A stretch of DNA of 8,113 bases from Gammaproteobacteria bacterium. Its GTDB lineage: Bacteria > Pseudomonadota > Gammaproteobacteria > GCA-001735895. The stretch covers positions 1 to 8,113 of the forward strand of contig JAPUFZ010000303.1 in assembly GCA_027293245.1 (NCBI GenBank). Reading direction: 5' to 3'. A model generated the notes under the pieces. The model was not told where the DNA came from, made no database searches, and was given only the letters and a program-made list of their open reading frames with translations. Below, one piece after another: positions 1 through 6,015 of the stretch. Within the stretch, counting starts at the first letter, position 1. Each line of letters opens with the position of its first letter. The position numbers and the translations under genes were made by a program.

Positions 1-213
1 CGGGGTGTCCAGGGTTAGAATTCGGCTATCAAATTTAATGACATTATTGATAATCGGAATCTGCCAGTATAAACCCGGCGGGTAATCGGATTCGACGATT
101 TCACCGAGTTTGAATTTAATCGCCACTTCCTTTTCAGTAACAATGAAAGTCGAGAACCAGATCACCGCAAAAATCAGCCCCAGCATTGCAAATAAAAATT
201 TTATGTTATTCAT
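1..213 (-). CDS. hflC: HflC, N-terminal part (partial at window edge)
   Basis: SPFH/band-7 inner-membrane protein that, in the known family, pairs with HflK to form a large periplasmic assembly around the FtsH protease and modulate its activity. Only the first 71 codons are present; the rest lies beyond base 1. The translation begins MNNIKFLFAMLGLIFAVIWF, a signal-anchor transmembrane helix at about residues 4-24. It then runs into the start of the band-7 domain, with EKEVAIKFKLGEIV, a PGLYWQIP turn and DSRILTLDTP, which parallels the EGERG..LRFGK, EPGLHFKIP and DARIQTMD stretches of E. coli HflC. The ATG shares one base with the hflK stop (TAATG), so the two genes are almost certainly translationally coupled and made in matched amounts. 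The SD is embedded in the end of hflK (AGGGAG, about 9 bases upstream). Identification is firm from order plus sequence. Confidence 0.93.
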   Translation of the reverse strand, partial: MNNIKFLFAMLGLIFAVIWFSTFIVTEKEVAIKFKLGEIVESDYPPGLYWQIPIINNVIKFDSRILTLDTP

Positions 214-1358
214 TATCGTGTCTCCCTGGTTCTGGAACGAGAAACATTGCGTTTAAATTCATCCATTAACGATTGCGTCGAACCACTGCTGGATTCTCCG
301 CTATTCTGGCCGAAATCCATACCGGCTGACCTACCGGAGAACAGTTGCTCAAGCGGCAAAAACAACAGGTTGTTGCCACTTTCAATATCAATCATAACTT
401 TTGGCGAGCGGCTCATCACCGCCTCCATGGTATCGAGATAAATACGCTCGCGCGTCACTTCGGGAGCGCGCTGATACTCGGCGAGCAATTGATTGAAACG
501 ACTGGTTTCACCCTCTGCAGCCTTGACCACGCGGGTTTTGTAAGCCGCGGCTTTTTCAAGTAAGCCCTGGGCGTCACCTCGTGCCTGGGGTACCACGCCG
601 TTGCGATAGGCATTGGCTTCATTGATGATTCGCTGCTCGTCTTCACGCGCCTTGATCGCGTCATCGAATGCGTCCTGTACTTCTTCCGGGGGTTGCGCCT
701 CGCCCATATTTACGGTGAGAACATTCAGACCGGTATTATAGAAATCCAGGACTTGCTGCATGATTGCCTTGGTTTCGCTACCGATGACCGCGCGGCCTTC
801 GGTCAGTATTAAATCCATGTCGTTATTACCCACTACTTCTCTAATCGCGGTTTCGGCAACCTGCTGCAGGGTATTGTCAGGATCGCGAACCTCGAAGGCG
901 AAAGCCTGTGCATCCTTGACGTTGTACTGAACTTCGAGACTCATGATCACGATATTCTCGTCGCGGGTGAGCATTTTCGAATCCCTGCGCGTGGTTCGAA
1001 TCTCTGAAACATTGATCAGTTCAACCGCTTCGATTGGCCAGGGAAAATGCCAATGCGGGCCCGACTGGTTTACGATAGTTCTGGCGCCAAAACGGGTTTC
1101 GACACCGCGCCAGCCTTCATCTACGATATAAATTCCAGTCAGCAGCCAGACGATAACAAGCGCTACGGCGGCAAATCCGATGACACCGCTCAGATTTCCT
1201 GATCCACCCGGTACGCGTGGTATTTTTGCGCCTCCACTGCCGAGTAAGCCACCGAATTTGTTTTTTAGACTGTTAAATAATTCGTCTAAATCCGGGGGTC
1301 CATCATTATTTCGTTGACCCCAGGGGTCTTTGTCTTTACCCGGTTCATTCCAGGGCAT
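213..1358 (-). CDS. hflK: HflK, FtsH protease regulator subunit
   Basis: Membrane-anchored SPFH/band-7 protein; with HflC it forms the HflKC complex that encloses FtsH and limits its access to membrane substrates. The 381 residues compare with 419 in E. coli. The order is typical: a cytoplasmic Gly/Pro/Asp-rich N-terminus (MPWNEPG, DPWG, GPPDLDELF at 20-28), one transmembrane helix at about 58-79, a band-7 domain from EGWRGVETRFG (81-91), then a charged coiled region with PPEEVQDAFDDAIKAREDEQ (223-242), and the conserved APEVTRERIYLDTMEAV segment (298-314). The C-terminal tail is Ser/Gly/Arg-rich and shorter than in E. coli, which accounts for most of the length difference. The ATG has a clear SD (GGAG, 7-base gap) and the MPWN...PG opening matches the family start. 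It is followed by hflC with a one-base overlap. The 114-bp spacer upstream, with repeats, separates it from hflX. Confidence 0.96.
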   Translation of the reverse strand: MPWNEPGKDKDPWGQRNNDGPPDLDELFNSLKNKFGGLLGSGGAKIPRVPGGSGNLSGVIGFAAVALVIVWLLTGIYIVDEGWRGVETRFGARTIVNQSGPHWHFPWPIEAVELINVSEIRTTRRDSKMLTRDENIVIMSLEVQYNVKDAQAFAFEVRDPDNTLQQVAETAIREVVGNNDMDLILTEGRAVIGSETKAIMQQVLDFYNTGLNVLTVNMGEAQPPEEVQDAFDDAIKAREDEQRIINEANAYRNGVVPQARGDAQGLLEKAAAYKTRVVKAAEGETSRFNQLLAEYQRAPEVTRERIYLDTMEAVMSRSPKVMIDIESGNNLLFLPLEQLFSGRSAGMDFGQNSGESSSGSTQSLMDEFKRNVSRSRTRETR

Positions 1359-1384
1359 AAGTATTCTCCATTAGCAGGTAATTC

Positions 1385-1429
1385 TTTTAGGTGTGTCAAT
1401 CTCATTCACTTTTAAGCGTGTCGATCTCA
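1385..1429. repeat. Imperfect direct repeat, two 20-bp copies
   Basis: Copies at 1385-1404 and 1410-1429, each beginning TTTTA and ending GTGTC(A/G)ATCTCA, agree at 17 of 20 positions. All three differences are transitions, as expected for an old local duplication. The sequence after the second copy (1427-1439, TCACTTTAAAGAG) again resembles the stretch after the first copy (1406-1418, TCACTTTTAAGCG), so the duplication may extend further in degenerate form. Confidence 0.7.
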
Positions 1430-1433
1430 CTTT

Positions 1434-1463
1434 AAAGAGTACGGATTGAAAGAGTGCGGATTG
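1434..1463. repeat. Tandem 15-bp duplication
   Basis: Two directly abutting units, AAAGAGTACGGATTG (1434-1448) and AAAGAGTGCGGATTG (1449-1463), differ at one base (A to G). The duplication lies just after the hflX stop in transcription direction and immediately beside the 20-bp repeat pair, so the whole spacer seems to have grown by local duplication. Confidence 0.85.
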
Positions 1464-1472
1464 TATAGGAAA

Positions 1473-2786
1473 TTATGCGGCCCCCGCAAGGGTATCGGTC
1501 AGCATTACGATGCGATCATTGCCAAGCTGATATTTTCGGTGCAATTTATTTAGAAGTGCGGTTGAAAGACTGAGATTCAAGGTGATATCACCATTATTTT
1601 CAAAATTTTCGCTATCAATGGCACCTTCGGCATACAGGAAAGCTCTAATCTCGCCCTCATTGGCCTGTAATGCCAGGCTGTAGCGAATTTTATCATCGCT
1701 GAATCGGCGCTGCAGGACTTCGAGTAATTCATCAAAACCCTCATGACTAATTGCCGACAACCAGACTCGAAAGGCTTTACCCTGATCATCAACATCGACA
1801 CGGGCCTTGTATCCGGGCAAATCAATTTTGTTATATATGACCAGCTGGGGTACCTCTGCGGCGCCTATTTCCTCTAACACCTGGTCGACGGCCTGCATTT
1901 TCTCGTGCTTGTTATCGTCGGCACAGTCAACTACGTGCAGGATTAGATCGGCTTCGCGGGTCTCGAGCAACGTAGCACGAAAAGCAGCCACCAGATCGTG
2001 CGGTAAGTGGCGAATAAACCCCACTGTATCAGCGAGGATAATAGACAGTTTACTATCGATCTCGAGTTTTCGCAGCGTCGGATCGAGCGTCGCAAACAAC
2101 TGGTCAGCGGTATAGGCGCACGAATCGGTGAGTGCGTTGAACAGGGTTGACTTACCCGCGTTGGTATAACCGACCAGCGAGACCATCGGTATATTGGCTT
2201 TTTTACGTGCCGCGCGACTCTGTTGACGTTGGCGCGATACTTTGGCCAGACGATTGTTCAGGTACTTGATGCGTTTGCCAAGTAATCGGCGGTCAGTTTC
2301 AAGCTGGGTTTCACCCGGCCCACGCAGACCAATACCACCTTTTTGGCGTTCGAGATGCGTCCACCCTCGAACCAGGCGCGTCGATAAGTGTTTGAGCTGG
2401 GCCAGCTCGACCTGTAACTTGCCTTCAAAGGACTGTGCGCGTTGCGCGAATATATCGAGAATTAAACCGGTTCTGTCGAGCACACGACAGCGTAAATGCG
2501 TCTCCAGGTTGCGTTCCTGCGAGGGTGACAGATTATGGTTGAACAACACCACTTCAATCTCATGCCGCTCGACCAGTTCGGCGACTTCTTCAAGCTTGCC
2601 CTTGCCGATAAATGTTTTTGCCACCGGCTGCTGCCGACTGCCGATCACTGTCTCAACATTGGTAACATCAGCGGAGCGGGCTAGTTCCTCAAATTCAGCC
2701 AGGTCATCCTGATTTGGCTGAAGGGCTAATTTGACGTGTACCAGAAGCGCTCGCTCGCCGCCGCGTGGTCGTTCAAATTCGAACAA
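1473..2786 (-). CDS. hflX: HflX, ribosome-associated GTPase
   Basis: TRAFAC-class GTPase of the HflX family. In E. coli it binds the 50S subunit and splits stalled ribosomes, notably in heat stress. About 437 residues, versus 426 in E. coli. Visible (numbered from the first TTG): the N-terminal HflX domain with GSRQ...FIGKGK (50-65) and SPSQERNLE (88-96); the linker with LDRTGLILDIFAQRA and GGIGLRGPGETQLETDRR (151-168); then the G domain with G1 GYTNAGKST (207-215), switch I ATLDPT (233-238), G3 DTVGF (254-258), G4 NKID (320-323) and G5 SAI (346-348). Two TTG codons abut (2787-2789 and 2784-2786) and no ATG is close. The SD (GGGAGG) sits 2 bases from the first and 5 from the second, and E. 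coli begins MFDRYD, so the second (giving MFEFER) is preferred. The SD begins 9 bases after the hfq stop, so hfq and hflX are likely co-transcribed. Confidence 0.96.
   Translation of the reverse strand: MFEFERPRGGERALLVHVKLALQPNQDDLAEFEELARSADVTNVETVIGSRQQPVAKTFIGKGKLEEVAELVERHEIEVVLFNHNLSPSQERNLETHLRCRVLDRTGLILDIFAQRAQSFEGKLQVELAQLKHLSTRLVRGWTHLERQKGGIGLRGPGETQLETDRRLLGKRIKYLNNRLAKVSRQRQQSRAARKKANIPMVSLVGYTNAGKSTLFNALTDSCAYTADQLFATLDPTLRKLEIDSKLSIILADTVGFIRHLPHDLVAAFRATLLETREADLILHVVDCADDNKHEKMQAVDQVLEEIGAAEVPQLVIYNKIDLPGYKARVDVDDQGKAFRVWLSAISHEGFDELLEVLQRRFSDDKIRYSLALQANEGEIRAFLYAEGAIDSENFENNGDITLNLSLSTALLNKLHRKYQLGNDRIVMLTDTLAGAA
1476..1488 (-). other. Small GC-rich hairpin across the hflX stop region
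   Basis: TGCGG-GGG-CCGCA forms a 5-bp perfect stem with a 3-base loop, covering the last hflX codons and reaching the first base side of the stop. The bases after it on the minus strand (TAATTTCC) are not a proper T-tract. It may simply reflect coding sequence; an intrinsic terminator is not supported. Confidence 0.2.
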
Positions 2787-2806
2787 CAAGACCTCCCAAA
2801 GGCATC

Positions 2807-3055
2807 TTACTGATTGCCATCATCCTCTTTGTCCAGGGGGTCTTCAATCTGGATGTTTCTAGCTGGGACAATGGTAGAAATTGCGTGTTTATAAACCATC
2901 TGACTAATATTGTTCTTCAGTAAAACCACGAACTGATCGAACGACTCGATCTGTCCCTGTAATTTTATTCCATTTACTAAAAATATTGAGACTGGTACAT
3001 GCTCCCTTCGTAATGCATTCAAATATGGTTCCTGCAACATTTGCCCTTTTGACAT
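2807..3055 (-). CDS. hfq: Hfq, RNA chaperone
   Basis: Sm-like RNA-binding protein; forms a hexameric ring that pairs small RNAs with mRNAs. The 82 residues match the length in Pseudomonas. Sm1 is visible in [27 protein letters not shown] (20-46) and Sm2 in [11 protein letters not shown] (51-61). The proximal uridine-binding face keeps Q8, Q41, F42 and the Y55-K56-H57 motif. The distal face has F25 where E. coli has Tyr, with G29, I30 and L32 kept. The rim has N13, R16 and R17, but H19 replaces the usual Arg. The C-terminal tail is short and acidic ([12 protein letters not shown]), unlike the long flexible E. coli tail. The ATG has a strong SD (AAGGAG, 7-base gap). The gene sits in the canonical miaA-hfq-hflX order, but with its own 196-bp upstream region that carries a promoter. 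Confidence 0.98.
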   Translation of the reverse strand: MSKGQMLQEPYLNALRREHVPVSIFLVNGIKLQGQIESFDQFVVLLKNNISQMVYKHAISTIVPARNIQIEDPLDKEDDGNQ

Positions 3056-3062
3056 GACAGTG

Positions 3063-3081
3063 CTCCTTTGTATTATTATTG
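3063..3081 (-). promoter_or_regulatory. AAU-triplet run next to the hfq SD (candidate Hfq autoregulatory site)
   Basis: On the transcript, three consecutive AAU triplets (from bases 3080-3072) stand 3 bases before the hfq SD AAGGAG (bases 3068-3063). Triplets of the form A-purine-N are the known recognition unit of the Hfq distal face, and E. coli Hfq is known to repress its own mRNA by binding near the start. The match is seen directly; binding and autoregulation here are inference. A short AT-rich run could occur by chance. Confidence 0.45.
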
Positions 3082-3111
3082 TATGAGGCCACGAAAATCA
3101 ATCGAGGCGAC

Positions 3112-3141
3112 TTAAGTTTTTAAACCAGATCAATAACTTAA
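3112..3141. repeat. 7-bp inverted repeat in the hfq leader
   Basis: TTAAGTT (3112-3118) and AACTTAA (3135-3141) are perfect inverted copies separated by 16 bases. The stem would be AT-rich and weak, so it is more plausible as a protein-binding dyad or chance than as a terminator. It lies between the predicted hfq promoter and the hfq start. Confidence 0.3.
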
Positions 3142-3201
3142 CTACTCTGTTACCGATCGCGATTACCTGTATCATTCAAGGCGACAGGCGCTTTCTGAAT
3201 T

Positions 3202-3230
3202 ACTATACTAGTTGCTATCAAGTCTATCAA
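3202..3230 (-). promoter_or_regulatory. Sigma70-like promoter for hfq (and downstream hflX/hflKC)
   Basis: On the minus strand, TTGATA (3230-3225, 5/6 to the -35 consensus) and TATAGT (3207-3202, 5/6 to the -10 consensus) are separated by exactly 17 bases. Transcription would begin near 3195, leaving a leader of about 140 bases before hfq. It lies just after miaA, so hfq and the hfl genes can be expressed apart from mutL-miaA. E. coli also has several hfq promoters in the miaA-hfq region. Confidence 0.6.
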
Positions 3231-3251
3231 ACAATAACGCTCCGGCAGTGC

Positions 3252-4184
3252 TCACCAGGCGCCTGAAAACACATTATTAATCGACTCGAATATTGCCTCT
3301 TTACGATAATCCAGGCAATCGAAGGCATGTTCCTGCGGTTGTTTACGCAACCAGGTCATTTGCCGTTTGGCCAGCTGCCGGGTTGCTACTATTGCCTTAT
3401 AGGTCATTTCATCCCGGCTTAAACTCCCATCAAGGAATTGCCATACCTGCCGGTAGCCGACACAGCGCATCGACGGTAGCGAAAGATCCAGGTCCGAGCG
3501 ATTTTTTAATAATCGGACTTCGTCGATCAAGCCGTTTTCGATCATTTCCATGAAACGCAAATCGATACGTGCATGTAAGCCTGCTCTGTCGTGCGCATTC
3601 AAAATGATTTTCAGGGTCTCGGGTTTCAATCCAGTTGATACATGCTGCTGCAGGCTGGACAACGGCAAACCACTGATTTCGAATACTTCCAGTGCCCGTT
3701 GAATGCGTTGCGAATCTCCGGGATTAATACGACTGGCTGATACAGGGTCGATTCGGGCTAATTTCGCATGCATCGCCTGCCAGCCAATCTGCGTCGCCTG
3801 CTGGTTAAGACTGGCCCGTACCGAGGAATCGGCAACCGGCAGCTGGTTGAGGCCATGTTCGAGCGCGTGGTAATACATCATGGTCCCGCCCACCAGCAGT
3901 GGAATCTTGCCCCTGGCGCTGATCTCATCGATTAAGCGATTTGCATCTTCGACGAAATGCCAGGCCGAGTAGCGCTCTGCCGGGTCGATAATGTCTATTA
4001 AATGATGTGGTGTGATGGCCAGGGCCCCGGCAGCGGGTTTTGCCGTACCTATATCCATGCCGCGATAAATCAGGGCGGAATCGACACTGATCAATTCCAC
4101 CGGAAAGCGTTTGGCTATTTCGACCGCGAGGTCGGTTTTACCGGTCGCAGTGGCCCCCATCAGGAATATGACCTTATTGGCCAC
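3252..4184 (-). CDS. miaA: MiaA, tRNA dimethylallyltransferase
   Basis: Transfers the dimethylallyl group of DMAPP to N6 of adenosine 37 in tRNAs that read codons beginning with U; the i6A product is the substrate of MiaB. The 310 residues compare with 316 in E. coli. Visible: a P-loop GATATGKT (10-17), with Ala where most relatives have Pro at the second position; ISVDSALIYRGMDIGTAKP (32-50), containing the catalytic Asp35; the PHHLIDIIDP segment (59-68); LLVGGTMMYY (96-105); the SQRIQRALEVFE segment (158-169); and the C-terminal MRCVGYRQVW (239-248) and ATRQLAKRQMTWLR (267-280) signatures. The start is GTG (4184-4182), chosen because it places NKVIFLMG as in E. coli. It overlaps the end of mutL by 11 bases and has no good SD, which points to translational coupling with mutL. 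The stop is TGA. Confidence 0.97.
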   Translation of the reverse strand: MANKVIFLMGATATGKTDLAVEIAKRFPVELISVDSALIYRGMDIGTAKPAAGALAITPHHLIDIIDPAERYSAWHFVEDANRLIDEISARGKIPLLVGGTMMYYHALEHGLNQLPVADSSVRASLNQQATQIGWQAMHAKLARIDPVSASRINPGDSQRIQRALEVFEISGLPLSSLQQHVSTGLKPETLKIILNAHDRAGLHARIDLRFMEMIENGLIDEVRLLKNRSDLDLSLPSMRCVGYRQVWQFLDGSLSRDEMTYKAIVATRQLAKRQMTWLRKQPQEHAFDCLDYRKEAIFESINNVFSGAW

Positions 4185-5958
4185 GTTTGAAGAACTTGTC
4201 CAGCTGGTCGAGGCTTAATTGTTTCCAGGTCGGACGCCCATGGTTGCATTGTCCACTGCGTTCGGTTTGTTCGATGTCGCGCAACAGCGCATTCATTTCA
4301 TCTATCGATAATAGCCGGTTAGCACGTACCGAGGCATGGCAGGCCATGGTTGATAGCATCGCGTTTTGGTACTCCTGAATCCGCTCTGATTGCCCGTACT
4401 CGGTAAAATCGGCCAGCAGGTCACGAATTAGCTGCTCGGTATCGGCATTTTTCAGCAGCGCCGGAATCGCCCGTATGCGTATCTGCTCGACACCCAGGCG
4501 TTCGACGGTGAACCCCAGATGGTTGAACAAGGCTTCATTTTCTTCCACCAGGTCGGCTTCCGCCTGGCTCACATTGACCGAAAAAGGTACCAGCAATGGC
4601 TGTTTGATCACGTCTCCGCCTTCGGCGTCGGCATTTTGTTTCATGCGCTCATAAACGATACGTTCGTGTGCCGCATGCATATCAACGACAATCAGGCCCT
4701 CGGTATTTTCAGCCAGAATATAAATGCCCTTGAGCTGTGCTATGGCGAATCCTAGCGGTGGTATCTCGCGCTCGTCATGGCTGGTATCGGAACCGGCAGC
4801 GGGTGAGCTCAATAATGACGCATAAGCAGCATTGGTTTCTCTAATAGTGGTGTTCGAGCGTGAAAAAGTACTAAAACCCAGACCCGACTGTTGGGAAAGG
4901 ACTGGTGTCGAATCAGTAACCGAATTCTGCATTGCAAAGGCCGGCGAATCTATTTGTTGCTCCGGCTGCACATTGGCCAGTGCCTGGTGCAATGAGCGGT
5001 AAAGAAAATCGTGTACCAGGCGCGAATTTCGGAAACGCACTTCGTGCTTTTGCGGGTGTACATTGACATCCAGTTGACGTGAATCCATGTCCAGGAATAG
5101 TACAAACGCCGGATGTCGACCGTGAAACATTACGTCCTGGTAGGCCTGGCGAACCGCATGACTCACCAGTTTGTCTTTGATCATGCGTTGATTGACAAAG
5201 AAATACTGCATGTCGGCCTGACTTCGATTAAAAGTCGGTAGCGCTACCCACCCGGATAACCGGTGACCCTCGGTTTCGACTTCGATTTCGATCAGGCTTT
5301 CGGCGAAGGCCTTGCCACAGAGCACGGCCAGACGTTGCTGACGCGCCTGCTTATCCTGTGCCGCTGGTAGCTGGTAAATCACTTTTGCATTATGGATCAA
5401 CTTGAAACCAGTCGACGGGTGGCTAAGCGCCAGGTTTTTGAACAGCGATTCGATATGTTTGTATTCGGTTTGTTCGGTACGCAAAAACTTCTTTCGCGCT
5501 GGCACATTGTAAAATAGCTCGCGTACCTCGACCACGGTTCCGGCCGACGATGCGCTCGGTGCCGGGTCCTGATTTTCGCGGGCGTTGATGCGCCAGGCGT
5601 GCTCGGTACCCGCTGGTCGGGAACAGAGGCTCAACCGCGATACCGAGGCAATGCTCGGTAAGGCTTCACCTCGAAAACCCAGTGATCCGATTTGCTCAAG
5701 GTCGTCGAGGCTACGAATCTTACTGGTTGCGTGCCTGGCAATCGCGAAACCCAGTTCATCACGATCGATGCCGCTACCATCGTCAGTCACACGGATTAAC
5801 TTGATGCCGCCCGCTTCAATTTCGACAACAATCGAATTCGCAGCCGAATCCAGGCTGTTTTCGACCAGCTCCTTGACCACCGACGAAGGCCGTTCGACCA
5901 CTTCGCCGGCTGCGATCTGGTTAACCAGGTGCGATGATAAAGTTTGAATATGGGGCAA
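4174..5958 (-). CDS. mutL: MutL, DNA mismatch repair ATPase with endonuclease motifs
   Basis: GHKL-family ATPase that links MutS-bound mismatches to downstream repair. The 594 residues compare with 615 in E. coli. N-terminal ATPase: NQIAAGEVVERPSSVVKELV (13-32) with catalytic Glu30 and Mg-binding Asn34, DDGSGI (59-64), HATSKI (76-81), GFRGEAL (94-100); the transducer domain includes FVNQRMI (254-260) and DVNVHPQKHEVRF (297-309). A Ser/Gln-rich linker spans about 331-398. The C-terminal dimerisation domain carries DMHAAHERIVYE (426-437), matching D(Q/M)HAx2Ex4E; ACHASVR (539-545); QCNHGRPT (570-577); and a beta-clamp-type QPLLVP (453-458). These are endonuclease-MutL motifs missing in E. coli. 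The start is TTG (5958-5956), with SD AAAGG 7 bases upstream, giving MPHIQTL like E. coli MPIQVL. The Nudix gene lies where amiB often sits. Confidence 0.97.
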   Translation of the reverse strand: MPHIQTLSSHLVNQIAAGEVVERPSSVVKELVENSLDSAANSIVVEIEAGGIKLIRVTDDGSGIDRDELGFAIARHATSKIRSLDDLEQIGSLGFRGEALPSIASVSRLSLCSRPAGTEHAWRINARENQDPAPSASSAGTVVEVRELFYNVPARKKFLRTEQTEYKHIESLFKNLALSHPSTGFKLIHNAKVIYQLPAAQDKQARQQRLAVLCGKAFAESLIEIEVETEGHRLSGWVALPTFNRSQADMQYFFVNQRMIKDKLVSHAVRQAYQDVMFHGRHPAFVLFLDMDSRQLDVNVHPQKHEVRFRNSRLVHDFLYRSLHQALANVQPEQQIDSPAFAMQNSVTDSTPVLSQQSGLGFSTFSRSNTTIRETNAAYASLLSSPAAGSDTSHDEREIPPLGFAIAQLKGIYILAENTEGLIVVDMHAAHERIVYERMKQNADAEGGDVIKQPLLVPFSVNVSQAEADLVEENEALFNHLGFTVERLGVEQIRIRAIPALLKNADTEQLIRDLLADFTEYGQSERIQEYQNAMLSTMACHASVRANRLLSIDEMNALLRDIEQTERSGQCNHGRPTWKQLSLDQLDKFFKRGQ

Positions 5959-6015
5959 GTTGCAGCCTTTAAATAAACAAAGCCGGACTATAACGTTTAT
6001 CGATATTAAATTGCA
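5959..6015. other. Nudix-mutL gap with a possible -10 element
   Basis: This 57-bp gap contains a minus-strand TATAGT (5992-5987, 5/6 to the -10 consensus) that would start transcription about 22 bases ahead of the mutL TTG. No acceptable -35 lies 16-18 bases further up (the best, GTGCAA, is 3/6), so a promoter is only tentative. mutL may be read from the Nudix gene instead. Confidence 0.3.

Larger units (their letters stand above)
1359..1472. other. hflX-hflK intergenic spacer
   Basis: This is the 114-bp gap between the hflX stop and the hflK start. Most of it consists of two imperfect tandem duplications (listed separately). On the minus strand it holds a TTGACA hexamer 18 bases ahead of GCTAAT, but a transcript starting there would begin at or after the hflK SD. 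A poorer TTGCGG/TACAAT pair (18-base gap) lies at the hflX end. No convincing terminator with a T-tract is present, so read-through from hflX into hflK is the simplest reading. Confidence 0.5.
3056..3251. other. miaA-hfq intergenic region and hfq leader
   Basis: This 196-bp region separates the miaA stop from the hfq start. It holds one good promoter (3202-3230), giving an inferred leader of about 140 bases. Within the leader lie a 5-bp stem (CCTGT/ACAGG, 3184-3188 with 3166-3170, 13-base loop), the palindrome ATCGCGAT (3156-3163) flanked by TTACC direct repeats, and a 7-bp AT-rich inverted repeat (3112-3118 with 3135-3141). No small protein or terminator with a T-run was recognised. Confidence 0.6.

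Noticed and set aside
1359..1403. Promoter TTGACA-N18-GCTAAT directly before hflK
   Set aside because: The predicted transcript start would fall at or after the hflK SD, so the message would lack a ribosome-binding site; the -10 is only 4/6.
1385..1463. CRISPR array or mobile-element ends in the repeat-rich spacer
   Set aside because: Only two copies each, of different lengths, abutting or with 5-bp gaps, and no spacers, terminal inverted repeats or cas/transposase genes nearby.
2242..2712. 156-codon plus-strand open frame opposite hflX
   Set aside because: Composition is Arg/Ser-rich as expected for an antisense shadow; it covers the conserved HflX domain and has no known similarity.
3072..3110. 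Second hfq promoter, TTGATT-N18-AATAAT
   Set aside because: The transcript would begin about at the SD; the AT-rich run is better explained as leader sequence or an Hfq-binding site.
5585..5947. 120-codon plus-strand open frame opposite mutL
   Set aside because: It is antisense to the conserved MutL ATPase domain and has low-complexity Ser/Arg composition; a shadow.
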